A stretch of 9,371 bases of DNA from contig JAICQC010000171.1 of the NCBI GenBank assembly GCA_025938055.1, forward strand, positions 1 to 9,371, given 5' to 3'. The DNA comes from Anaerolineales bacterium. Lineage in GTDB: Bacteria > Chloroflexota > Anaerolineae > Anaerolineales > Villigracilaceae. Below, one piece after another: positions 1 through 6,004 of this stretch (position 1 is the first letter of the stretch; each line of letters begins with the position of its first letter). Under the pieces are notes generated by a model. That model worked only from the letters and a program-made list of their open reading frames with translations. It was not told the origin of the DNA and did not search any database. A program made the position numbers and the translations under genes.

Positions 1-2
1 AA

Positions 3-464
3 AAGCCTGATGGAACTGAATATGGAACTACAATAACAGCTCAAGTGGTGACGAGGGTTAAGACGAAAGATCCAAATGTCATAACACCCAGATCTTTCTG
101 GATTACCATACAGACCGAATTAGACAGCGATAAAGGCATAAATCAAGACTTCATAGCAATTTTCTTTATAAAACTAAGGTGTCTTAAAATTGGTATAAAT
201 ACGCCTGAAATGGAACAGGCAGAAACTTTAGATTTTTATAAGGAATGGATCCAAAAAGGCAGGCCTTTATCTGTAACGTTCAAGAGGGATGGAAAGCCGT
301 ATTCAGGTGTGTATGAAGATTCGCAATTCTCCGACCCATCCCTGACCAAAAGCATTCATGATTTTCTACAATCCGACGGTGCTACAGAAATAGATCCAGG
401 TTCCGTGCTTGCGCCTTACGTCAGTAGCGATACATCTTTCACCTTGAACTGCGGGCCCCAATGA
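3..464 (+). CDS. Hypothetical protein, 5' end cut by window edge
   Basis: The reading frame is open from base 3 to the TGA at 462-464 (153 residues visible). GTG codons at 45 and 48 could be starts, but there is no convincing ribosome binding site before them and the frame continues upstream, so I treat the gene as 5'-partial. I do not recognise the family. The visible part is mixed alpha/beta: an early strand-rich stretch (TAQVVTRV, SFWITIQTEL), an amphipathic segment around YKEWIQKGRPLSVTFKRDGK, and a C-terminus ending NCGPQ. No membrane helix is evident. Base composition is clearly more AT-rich than the rest: bases 121-180 are about 30% G+C by hand count, against about 57% for 6841-6900 in the methyltransferase gene. 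This could mean recent acquisition. No function is proposed. Confidence 0.5.
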   Translation, partial: KPDGTEYGTTITAQVVTRVKTKDPNVITPRSFWITIQTELDSDKGINQDFIAIFFIKLRCLKIGINTPEMEQAETLDFYKEWIQKGRPLSVTFKRDGKPYSGVYEDSQFSDPSLTKSIHDFLQSDGATEIDPGSVLAPYVSSDTSFTLNCGPQ

Positions 465-526
465 TTAGACTCAATTGCGTGATTTGATTCTGGAGGGTTG
501 GAAAAAAGGAGAGAGTAAATTGCCCA

Positions 527-564
527 AATCAAAAGGAGTCTTCTTCGAGAGACTCCTTTTGATT
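527..564. terminator. Perfect 15-bp hairpin between convergent genes
   Basis: Left arm 527-541 (AATCAAAAGGAGTCT) is exactly complementary to right arm 550-564, with an 8-base loop. It lies 3 bases past the stop of the minus-strand LURP-one gene and about 60 bases past the stop of the plus-strand partial gene. The arms contain T4 and A4 runs, so it can act in both directions, although neither side has a long T tract after the stem. Confidence 0.7.
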
Positions 565-567
565 ACC

Positions 568-1071
568 TCATTTATTCTTCCTGCCTTCATCGTGCGACAT
601 CATGTCGATGGCAATTGCCACTGCCAGAATGAGGATGTGATTCTGGCCATCATCAATCTCCACACCATAGGTATCCGTAAGACTGAGCCATTTCTTGGAT
701 ACTTCGGCAATCTTTTTGCGCTTTTGCATGATTGAATACTCAAGGTCAAGGATATTGCCCTGCACGTCCAAGTCTGGTCCACCCCGGACCGTAACCTTCC
801 AGTGATCACCGAGTGGGGCAATGAGTCCCTTTTTGATGACAGCCATCTGATGACCTTCCGCATCTTCGATCGCCATCGTATCCTTGAAAGCCAGCAGGCG
901 CTCCTGGATTTTGGCAAGCTTGTTGCCGTTCAGATCTTCAAAGATGAGGGTTTTCCGGAGACGTAGTGCTTTGCCATCCACTTTAAAGACTCGTTGACCT
1001 TCCTGGTTTTCGATCCAGAAATCGTCTCCAATGGAGAGCATCTTTTGACGAATTTTGTAACGTGTTGACAT
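568..1071 (-). CDS. LURP-one-related (LOR/tubby-like) family protein
   Basis: The 167-residue product has the pattern of the LURP-one-related family (PF04525, tubby C-terminal-like fold). It opens MSTRYKIRQKMLSIGDDFWI, followed by repeated beta hairpins such as EGQRVFKVDGKA, LIFEDLNGNKLAKIQ, MAIEDAEGHQMAVIKK and DLDVQGNILDLEYSI. It ends with a hydrophobic helix (HILILAVAIAIDMM, about residues 145-158) that would fill the barrel core, as in tubby-like folds. Length is normal for bacterial members (about 160 residues). The biochemical role of bacterial members is unknown; the plant founder is defence-related and the fold resembles phospholipid scramblases. A ribosome binding site (AAAGAGGA, 1077-1084) lies 5 bases before the ATG and fixes the start. 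No signal peptide or true transmembrane segment, so cytoplasmic. It is a single-gene unit, divergent from asnS. Confidence 0.85.
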   Translation of the reverse strand: MSTRYKIRQKMLSIGDDFWIENQEGQRVFKVDGKALRLRKTLIFEDLNGNKLAKIQERLLAFKDTMAIEDAEGHQMAVIKKGLIAPLGDHWKVTVRGGPDLDVQGNILDLEYSIMQKRKKIAEVSKKWLSLTDTYGVEIDDGQNHILILAVAIAIDMMSHDEGRKNK

Positions 1072-1108
1072 AAATTTCCTCTTTGTGCGAGATCGATGAG
1101 CTAATACC

Positions 1109-1137
1109 AGTATAACGTATTGTTATCCTCTGCAAGA
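1109..1137 (-). promoter_or_regulatory. Weak putative promoter of LURP-one gene, with small dyad
   Basis: On the minus strand a TATACT -10-like hexamer lies at 1109-1114, with only a poor -35 (CTTGCA, 1131-1136, 16-base spacer). A short dyad, ATAAC-GTATT-GTTAT (1112-1126), overlaps the -10/spacer and could be an operator, but 5-bp arms are weak evidence. Confidence 0.3.
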
Positions 1138-1163
1138 ACACATCGAAAACAAAAACTGCCTTC

Positions 1164-1172
1164 TGCTATAAT
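1164..1172 (+). promoter_or_regulatory. Extended -10 promoter of asnS
   Basis: TGCTATAAT is a consensus extended -10 element (TG-n-TATAAT). The expected -35 position (about 1144-1149) has no good hexamer, which extended -10 promoters tolerate. Transcription would start near 1179, giving a leader of about 25 bases. The ribosome binding site AAAGGA (1191-1196) is 8 bases before the asnS ATG. No T-box or other leader structure is visible. Confidence 0.55.
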
Positions 1173-1204
1173 TATTTCAATTATTAAATAAAAGGACTTA
1201 CCTC

Positions 1205-2548
1205 ATGGCTGAAAATATCAGCGTTTCACAAATCTCAAAATATGTTGGACAGGAAGTAACCATCAAGGGCTGGGTTTACAACCGCACGGACAAGGGAAAA
1301 CTGGTCTTTTTACTCATTCGTGATGGCTCAGGCTTTGTGCAGTGTGTCGCCTTCAAAGGCGATCTGGATCCCGAGGTGTTCGACCGCGTCATGCGACTGC
1401 CGCAGGAGTCGTCGGTGATCATCACGGGACCGGTGCGAGAGGATAAGCGCGCACCGGGACTCCCGGGCGGGTATGAAATCGGCGTGAAACAGATCGAAGT
1501 GGTGCAGGAGGCAGCGCTGGATTACCCCATGTCGCTCAAGGATCACGGCGTGGATTTTGCCCTCGACCACCGTCACCTGTGGATCCGAATGCAGAGCCAG
1601 TGGGCGATCCTGAAGGTGCGTGTAAGGGTCATGTCTGCGGTGCGCGAGTACCTGGATAGCAGCGGTTTCTTCAACCTGGATACGCCCATTCTCACCCCCG
1701 CCGCTGCGGAAGGGACCACCACTCTCTTCGAGACGCCCTATTTTGATGAGGGATTTGCCTATCTCGCGCAGACAGGACAGCTCTACAACGAAGCCAACAT
1801 TTTCTCATTCGGGAAAGTGTATTGTTTCGGTCCCACCTTCCGCGCCGAAAAATCGAAGACGCGCCGTCACCTCACCGAGTTCTGGATGCTCGAGCCGGAA
1901 ATCGCTTTCTGTGATCTGGACGGCTTGATGGAAGTGGAAGAAGGTCTGATCACTTATATTGTCCAAACTGTTTTGCGCGATTGTGCTGCAGAATTGAAGC
2001 TCCTGGGTCGTGATGCTTCGAAGCTCGAGAATATTAAAGAGCCTTTTCCGCGCATGTCCTATGACGATGCGGCGAAATATCTCATCGACCTCTATGAAAA
2101 AGAAACTGACCCTGAAAAGAAGGATTTGCTCAAATTCGAATGGGGCATGGACTTTGGCGCGCCTCATGAAGTGGAACTGACAAAATTACATGATAAACCC
2201 TTGTTCGTGTATGGATATCCCAGCGCGGTGAAGGCTTTTTACATGGAGCCGTGGCCCGGTCGCCCGGAGGTCTGCAAGTCTGTTGACCTGCTTGCGCCGG
2301 AAGGCTACGGGGAAATCTGCGGCGGCTCGGAGCGGATGAGTGACCACGACGCGTTACTGGCGCGCATCCACAAAGAAGGCCTGCCTGAGGAAGCTTTCAA
2401 ATGGTATCTGGAGCTGCGCAAGTACGGCTCCGTCCCTCACTCAGGATTCGGTATGGGTGTGGAGCGAGTCACAGCGTGGCTGTGCGGCATCGAGCATATC
2501 CGTGAAGCGATCCCCTTCCCGCGGACAATCAAGAGAGTGTACCCATAA
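1205..2548 (+). CDS. asnS: Asparaginyl-tRNA synthetase
   Basis: Class IIb aminoacyl-tRNA synthetase that charges tRNA-Asn with asparagine using ATP in the cytoplasm. The 447-residue length is normal. An N-terminal OB-fold anticodon-binding domain (about residues 8-105, with VTIKGWVYNRTDKGKLVFLLIRDG) precedes the catalytic domain. Motif 1 lies around 140-162 (EYLDSSGFFNLDTPILT). Motif 2 is at 212-232, with FRAE and RHLTEFWMLEPE. Motif 3 (GFGMGVERV, 414-422) is followed by the C-terminal PFPRT (438-441 region). The FRAE...RHLTEFWM form of motif 2 favours AsnRS over AspRS, which typically has FRDE and QPEFTQ at this place. Having its own AsnRS suggests the cell can make Asn-tRNA directly, without needing the transamidation route. 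The gene has its own promoter and terminator and appears monocistronic. Confidence 0.95.
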   Translation: MAENISVSQISKYVGQEVTIKGWVYNRTDKGKLVFLLIRDGSGFVQCVAFKGDLDPEVFDRVMRLPQESSVIITGPVREDKRAPGLPGGYEIGVKQIEVVQEAALDYPMSLKDHGVDFALDHRHLWIRMQSQWAILKVRVRVMSAVREYLDSSGFFNLDTPILTPAAAEGTTTLFETPYFDEGFAYLAQTGQLYNEANIFSFGKVYCFGPTFRAEKSKTRRHLTEFWMLEPEIAFCDLDGLMEVEEGLITYIVQTVLRDCAAELKLLGRDASKLENIKEPFPRMSYDDAAKYLIDLYEKETDPEKKDLLKFEWGMDFGAPHEVELTKLHDKPLFVYGYPSAVKAFYMEPWPGRPEVCKSVDLLAPEGYGEICGGSERMSDHDALLARIHKEGLPEEAFKWYLELRKYGSVPHSGFGMGVERVTAWLCGIEHIREAIPFPRTIKRVYP

Positions 2549-2565
2549 GCGCAGACAGGTATGAG

Positions 2566-2600
2566 CAAAAAAGTCTCCCGGCTTTGGGAGACTTTTTTGC
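2566..2600. terminator. Bidirectional intrinsic terminator asnS / GH25 lysozyme
   Basis: Stem GTCTCCC (2573-2579) pairs with GGGAGAC (2586-2592) around a 6-base loop. It is flanked by A6 (2567-2572) and T6 (2593-2598), so it reads as a classical rho-independent terminator on both strands. It serves two convergent genes that end at 2548 and 2618. Confidence 0.9.
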
Positions 2601-2617
2601 TTTACAGAAGCTGTGTG

Positions 2618-3604
2618 CTACGGAATGACTAAGACCTGTCCAACACTGATATTGTTGATATTCCGAATATCATTTGCGGAAGCGATTGCCGCGACCGTCG
2701 TGCCATGTTTAATAGCAATTGCGGTGAGTGTATCACTGGGTTTGACAGTATACGTGCGTGATTCGGAAGGCGTTACATCCTCGGATGGGATGGCTATGGC
2801 TACCGGTATTGTCAATTGTTCGCCCGTTTTCAACAGTTGAGGATTGGCACTCACCAGTTCGCGAACAGTCACCCCGTATTTATTGGCAATTGATTCAAAG
2901 GAATCACCTGCTGCCACCGTATGTTTTTGAGGCGTTGCTGGCGTTTCTGTAATCAGCTTTGCGCCAGCAAACTTATATAACTCCTCCAGCGTACCGTTGA
3001 ACACATTCAGGTCCACATTGGCATTGATGCCATTAACACGACCCTTTTCACTATATTGCCAGAACGTCCATTTGAACCAGCCGCGCGGCAGGCTGGGCTG
3101 CATCCCGGGAACATACTGATTTGGATATTGTGCCAGCCAGAGAGCGTGGTCTTTTGCCCAGGTTGGAGGTCCGCCATTGGACTCGGAAAAGTAGTCCTGC
3201 AGGAAAAACTTTCCTGAATAGACGATCGGCTTTTTGTCGAAGGCATCTTCCACGCGGTCCAGCCAGGTCTTGGCAGCCGGAATAATTTTGTCACGGCGCT
3301 GTCCGTCATGTGTCTCAAGGTCAAGGACCGGAGGCAATTCACCCTCGTCGTTGAAGGATTTCACATAATCAATGAATGAGTCTGCCTGTTTTTTTGGATC
3401 TGCATTGGCACGGAAGAAATGATAGGCGCCCCGCAGTAGACCAGCACTCTTGGCTCCAAACCAGTTGTCATCGAAAGTGGGATCTTTGTAAGAAGTTGAT
3501 TCACTTGCCTTGATAAAAACATAACGTTGACCCGCTGCACGGACTTTGGGCCAGTCGATCCCTGCATTCCAATAGGAAACATCGATTCCCGGAACCGTTG
3601 CCAT
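2618..3604 (-). CDS. GH25 family lysozyme with two C-terminal LysM domains
   Basis: Predicted N-acetylmuramidase that cuts the MurNAc-beta-1,4-GlcNAc bond of peptidoglycan. Residues 5-210 form the GH25 barrel. GIDVSYWNAGIDW places Asp8 at the first catalytic strand. DLE (95-97) supplies the Asp/Glu pair, with Glu97 the likely acid. VDLNVF (197-202) carries the conserved late Asp198. WQYS is the usual GH25 signature near the end. A linker leads to two LysM peptidoglycan-binding modules, about 227-268 (HTVAAGDSFESIANKYGV) and 284-328 (YTVKPSDTLTAIAIKHGT). Length 328 is normal for this architecture. There is no Sec or Tat signal peptide: the barrel begins at residue 5. Export must be non-classical, holin-aided, or by lysis. 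The start is supported by AAGGAGA (3610-3616) 5 bases upstream of the ATG. No phage genes are nearby, so a resident cell-wall enzyme is more likely than an active prophage endolysin. Confidence 0.92.
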   Translation of the reverse strand: MATVPGIDVSYWNAGIDWPKVRAAGQRYVFIKASESTSYKDPTFDDNWFGAKSAGLLRGAYHFFRANADPKKQADSFIDYVKSFNDEGELPPVLDLETHDGQRRDKIIPAAKTWLDRVEDAFDKKPIVYSGKFFLQDYFSESNGGPPTWAKDHALWLAQYPNQYVPGMQPSLPRGWFKWTFWQYSEKGRVNGINANVDLNVFNGTLEELYKFAGAKLITETPATPQKHTVAAGDSFESIANKYGVTVRELVSANPQLLKTGEQLTIPVAIAIPSEDVTPSESRTYTVKPSDTLTAIAIKHGTTVAAIASANDIRNINNISVGQVLVIP

Positions 3605-3643
3605 ATGCTTCTCCTTTTGTCAATTCAGATCGTTGACCAAACA

Positions 3644-3672
3644 AGATTAGCATAAAATAAATACAAAAGCAA
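3644..3672 (-). promoter_or_regulatory. Promoter of the GH25 lysozyme gene
   Basis: On the minus strand: -35 TTGCTT (3667-3672), exactly 17 bases, then -10 TAATCT (3644-3649) preceded by TGC, an extended -10. Predicted transcription start near 3637, giving a leader of about 33 bases. Confidence 0.6.
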
Positions 3673-3961
3673 TTCCGAAATTTTTCATTGGCGATGTGTT
3701 TATAGCATTCTAATGAACAACAGTACTTAAGTATTAATTTTTCTCTACCATTGCACCAACCTTTATGGTATAAGAATCATATCCCTGCTGTGCTCGTGAT
3801 GCTGCGCCTTCCGTTTTGAGCCAACACTTACTTTTAGGGTCTCTAACTCCAATAGAAATAACGCGATAGGCCTGAGCCAAGGCGGCGTTTCTGGGTCGGG
3901 ACCCACCTGCGAAAGCAGGTTCAAAACTTTGCAGCACACGGCATTGGCGGGGAATCGATTA
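3673..3961. other. Intergenic stretch, possible degenerate minus-strand ORF
   Basis: Together with the flanking promoter and terminator this fills the gap between the lysozyme and oxidase genes. A minus-strand frame of 67 codons (3734-3937, GTG start) is open and extends upstream without an obvious start or ribosome binding site. Its product (FEPAFAGGSRPRNAALAQAYR, in part) resembles no family I know and part of it translates the palindromes at 3893-3920. It may be a gene remnant or a translated repeat. I do not support it as a functional gene. Confidence 0.3.
3893..3920. repeat. Pair of small adjacent hairpins
   Basis: GGGT-CGGG-ACCC (3893-3904) is followed immediately by ACCTGC-GAAA-GCAGGT (3905-3920), the latter capped by a GNRA-type tetraloop. 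The ACCTGC/GCAGGT arms recur in the palindromes near 6057-6079 and 7124-7145, suggesting a related intergenic repeat. Confidence 0.5.
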
Positions 3962-3964
3962 TGA

Positions 3965-3993
3965 AAGACCTGACAGGTCCTCTGTCAGGTCTT
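3965..3993. terminator. Palindrome after the oxidase gene, probable terminator
   Basis: The 11-base arm AAGACCTGACA (3965-3975) pairs perfectly with 3983-3993 around a 7-base loop. The left half is itself a dyad, GACCTG-A-CAGGTC (3967-3979). It sits 5 bases past the stop of the minus-strand oxidase. Only a short T run (CTTT) follows on the minus strand, so it could equally be a dispersed palindromic repeat that also stops transcription. Confidence 0.6.
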
Positions 3994-3998
3994 GTCGT

Positions 3999-5432
3999 TT
4001 AAGGCGATTGATGTATGGCGATCGCGGCGCGCAGTCCCGACTCAAAAGCTCCCTGTATCCAGGCATGGTAAAGCGAGGCATGTTCGCCCGCAAAATGGAT
4101 GCGACCTTCAGGCTTGACGATCTCATCGTGTAGCAAGGTCTGTTGACCGGGGTCAAAGAGGGCAAATGCGCCGCCTGCATATGGATCATCATGCCACATG
4201 TGTGAAGCGCCCGTTTCGAATTCCTCTCTGATCTGTGGGTGAATAACTGCCACGTTTTCAATCGCCTGCTCGATGCGCTCATGCGGCAGAAGCGAGCCCC
4301 AGCGCTGGGCATCCTCAGACCAGGTGTAACTTGCAAGCAGGATACCGCGTCCAGTGTCCTTGCCATAATCGGTGTAATACAAATTGCGAATGGCAAGGTC
4401 AGTGACCGTACCACCACCATAAATGCCATCATCTTCCTCCCAGAAGCGGCGGCGGGTCTGGAAGAATATCTTCGCAGAGGCGTCGTAATGAAGCTGTCGA
4501 ATGGCGCGCTGCTTCGGGCGTGAGAAGGGCTTTAGCACTTCCACATGCCGCAAAACAGGGAACGGAACCGTAATAATCGCATAGTCGCCGCGCGCTTCAA
4601 AACGGCCAACCCGCGTCTGGTAATGGATGATCACTTCGTCGGGAGTCTGATCGATAGCGACCATGCGCGCGCCATAACGGATGCGAGGTCCCAGTGCAGG
4701 GAGAAAGGCGCAGGGAAGGTTATCCGCTCCGTCCACGACCTGGCACATGTTCGTGTAATAGTTGCCTCCATCCTCGCGGAACAGTTCAAGGAACGACGAG
4801 TTCATCATGGCTTCCTGGTTGTTGAGCAAGCCAAACATCTCGATCATGCCTTCCGACCAGCCTTTGAACTCCAGAAATTCACGGACGGAATACTGGTCGT
4901 ACTCAGCATAGATCTGTTCCCAGCCCGCTTCGCCTTCCCGCTCGATCTTTTCCACAAGCGGACGGATCGTCTGTTCCCAGTAAAAACCGGAGATCTGTCC
5001 CTTTTCCACTTCCGAAACTTCGAACCCCAATAACTCAGGGTCCGCTTGAACATCTGCCAGTCTCCGTTTCACGCCTCCGACATACACATGGGCCTGCGGG
5101 TTGCCCATAATGAACTCACAGGTCTGCAAGCCAAACCTGTCAATATATGCCATGGTCAGCTCATGGGAGCGCGGGATGCGCATGGCGCCCGCTTCTCCAT
5201 AGAGGCCACGCGCAAAAGGCTCGCGCATTGTGTAAATACGACCACCGACGCGGTGCTGCGCCTCAAGAACCAGAGGGTCATGCCCTGCCTGGAGCAGCTC
5301 ATACGCCGCGGATAGTCCTGCCAAACCGGCACCGACAATAATTATTTTTTTAGGTCGTTCACTCTTGAAGTTTTTGGCAATCCCCTGTTTCACAACGTTT
5401 ATATAATCCTGAATGGTGTGTTCGGTATGCAT
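3999..5432 (-). CDS. Flavin monoamine oxidase / L-amino-acid oxidase family protein
   Basis: FAD-dependent amine oxidoreductase (PF01593). It would oxidise an amino acid or amine to the imino acid, releasing ammonia and H2O2. The FAD Rossmann motif is IIIVGAGLAGLSAAY (31-44), with ribose-binding Glu57 in VLEA and the GGR motif at 63-65. AMRIP (83-87) holds Arg85, the counterpart of the substrate-carboxylate arginine of L-amino-acid oxidases (GPMRLP in venom enzymes), which favours an amino-acid substrate. Lys321 (SAKIFF) matches the conserved active-site lysine. The C-terminus has DPYAGGAFALF (416-426), the second FAD motif RIHFAGEHAS (444-453) and HAWIQGAFESGLRAA with Trp458. The 477 residues are about normal for the family. 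The roughly 28-residue lead before the Rossmann fold is charged, without a Sec or Tat signal, so the enzyme is probably cytoplasmic. Start: GAGG (5438-5441) 5 bases before the ATG. Single-gene unit; the exact substrate cannot be read from sequence. Confidence 0.88.
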   Translation of the reverse strand: MHTEHTIQDYINVVKQGIAKNFKSERPKKIIIVGAGLAGLSAAYELLQAGHDPLVLEAQHRVGGRIYTMREPFARGLYGEAGAMRIPRSHELTMAYIDRFGLQTCEFIMGNPQAHVYVGGVKRRLADVQADPELLGFEVSEVEKGQISGFYWEQTIRPLVEKIEREGEAGWEQIYAEYDQYSVREFLEFKGWSEGMIEMFGLLNNQEAMMNSSFLELFREDGGNYYTNMCQVVDGADNLPCAFLPALGPRIRYGARMVAIDQTPDEVIIHYQTRVGRFEARGDYAIITVPFPVLRHVEVLKPFSRPKQRAIRQLHYDASAKIFFQTRRRFWEEDDGIYGGGTVTDLAIRNLYYTDYGKDTGRGILLASYTWSEDAQRWGSLLPHERIEQAIENVAVIHPQIREEFETGASHMWHDDPYAGGAFALFDPGQQTLLHDEIVKPEGRIHFAGEHASLYHAWIQGAFESGLRAAIAIHQSP

Positions 5433-5485
5433 AGGAACCTCGAAAACAATGAAGATTAATAAAGAAATGTAACTTGCGTAACTGT

Positions 5486-5514
5486 ATCTTATCCAGAATC
5501 AGATGTTTTTTCAA
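5486..5514 (-). promoter_or_regulatory. Promoter of the amine/amino-acid oxidase gene
   Basis: On the minus strand: -35 TTGAAA (5509-5514), 17-base spacer, -10 TAAGAT (5486-5491). It lies only 15 bases from the -35 of the oppositely directed promoter at 5530-5558. Confidence 0.65.
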
Positions 5515-5529
5515 TCACCCCTTTCGGAC

Positions 5530-5558
5530 TTGACTCAGCCTTATCGCGAGAGTAGAAT
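5530..5558 (+). promoter_or_regulatory. Strong sigma70-like promoter facing a region without a protein gene
   Basis: -35 TTGACT (5530-5535), exactly 17 bases, -10 TAGAAT (5553-5558). Predicted start of transcription about 5565. No plausible protein gene follows before the intrinsic terminator at 5962-5991, which points to a non-coding transcript. Confidence 0.65.
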
Positions 5559-5564
5559 CGCCGC

Positions 5565-5990
5565 CATTGTATAAGCATTTAAAATTGAATAATGGAGATT
5601 TAGCGGCTGGGTCCCATGGTTTCAGTACGGCGGAAAACACCGCCTACTCAACCACCAGCGGGATCACGAGGTGGAGGTTCCCCCGTTCGAACGGGGCGCT
5701 AATCCTGGCAGACGATCGCCGGGAGAAAATCGGATCGATCAGCGGATGCCTCTGGAGTTTGTCACACACTCCTTTCTCCCTTCCAAAGTAAACGCCAGGA
5801 GTAACAGGTTTAAGGTTTAGAGAAACTCTGCTGCTCGGGTCGAAAACCAGTCGGCAACGACAGGGACAAGACAGGCGTAGTGAACCAGATATAAGGCTTG
5901 CAGCGTGTCTGGCATAAGTTGAAAGGAAGGGCTGTTTTATTTTATAGCAATGCTATTTCTTAAGGCATGCCCCGAGCATGCCTTTTTGTT
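5565..5990 (+). ncRNA. Candidate structured non-coding RNA, unknown family
   Basis: The transcript is inferred from a good promoter at 5530-5558 and a strong plus-strand terminator at 5962-5991, about 425 nt. Helices visible by exact complementarity: 5564-5568/5591-5595; the repeat hairpin 5617-5654; CCCCG/CGGGG around TTCGAA (5681-5696). A nested stack follows: TCCTGGC 5703-5709 with 5794-5800, enclosing GGGAGAAA 5721-5728 with 5773-5780, enclosing GGAGT 5754-5758 with 5768-5772. Then GGTTT 5814-5818 with 5844-5848; CC-A-GTCG closed by a GCAA tetraloop (5847-5864); and 5885-5891/5906-5912 with one G-T pair. Its one ORF of note (5567-5791) has no ribosome binding site or protein-like character. 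The landmarks of RNase P RNA (GAGGAAAGTCC, ACAGAA), tmRNA (CCA-ended tRNA-like domain) and SRP RNA are absent. The alternative is a long leader of the methyltransferase gene, but a strong terminator and 245 bases separate them. Confidence 0.55.
5617..5654 (-). repeat. Dispersed palindromic repeat, copy 1
   Basis: Read on the minus strand: TGGTTGAGTA, a GGCGG/CCGCC hairpin core, then GTACTGAAACCA. TGGTT/AACCA, AGTA/TACT and GGCGG/CCGCC arms give an almost complete stem. Ends match copies at 6005-6087 and 6114-6156; the core differs. It lies inside the candidate RNA. Confidence 0.75.
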
Positions 5991-5991
5991 T
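5962..5991 (+). terminator. Strong intrinsic terminator ending the candidate RNA
   Basis: AAGGCATGC (5962-5970) pairs perfectly with GCATGCCTT (5976-5984) around the 5-base loop CCCGA, followed by a T-rich tail (5983-5991, TTTTTGTTT). The minus strand has no T tract after the stem, so it works on the + strand only. Its presence with no plus-strand protein gene upstream is the main argument for a non-coding transcript. Confidence 0.88.
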
Positions 5992-6004
5992 AATCCAAAT
6001 TCGC

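Noticed and set aside
475..735. Plus-strand 86-codon frame overlapping the 3' end of the LURP-one gene
   Set aside because: It runs across the terminator hairpin and antisense to a recognisable protein, with no good ribosome binding site and no protein-like features.
2618..3604. Lysozyme as a sign of a prophage
   Set aside because: No holin, tail, terminase or integrase gene in the window; flanking genes are housekeeping.
3734..3937. Minus-strand 67-codon frame as a real gene
   Set aside because: No convincing start or ribosome binding site, the frame runs through palindromes, and the product resembles no known family.
4545..5033. Plus-strand 162-codon frame antisense to the oxidase
   Set aside because: It mirrors a gene with clear FAD and active-site motifs; long antisense frames are expected in GC-rich coding DNA.
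5681..5696. CCCCGTTCGAACGGGG read as a tRNA T-arm
   Set aside because: It is a perfect palindrome with a 6-base loop, not the 7-base T-loop, and no acceptor, D or anticodon arms are found nearby on either strand.
5567..5791. Plus-strand 74-codon frame inside the candidate RNA
   Set aside because: No ribosome binding site; the product translates the palindromic repeat and helices and lacks protein-like character.
5565..5990. RNase P RNA, tmRNA, 6S or SRP RNA
   Set aside because: Conserved blocks such as GAGGAAAGTCC and ACAGAA (RNase P), a CCA-ended tRNA-like domain with an Ala-rich tag frame (tmRNA), and the SRP tetraloop region were looked for on both strands and not found by eye.
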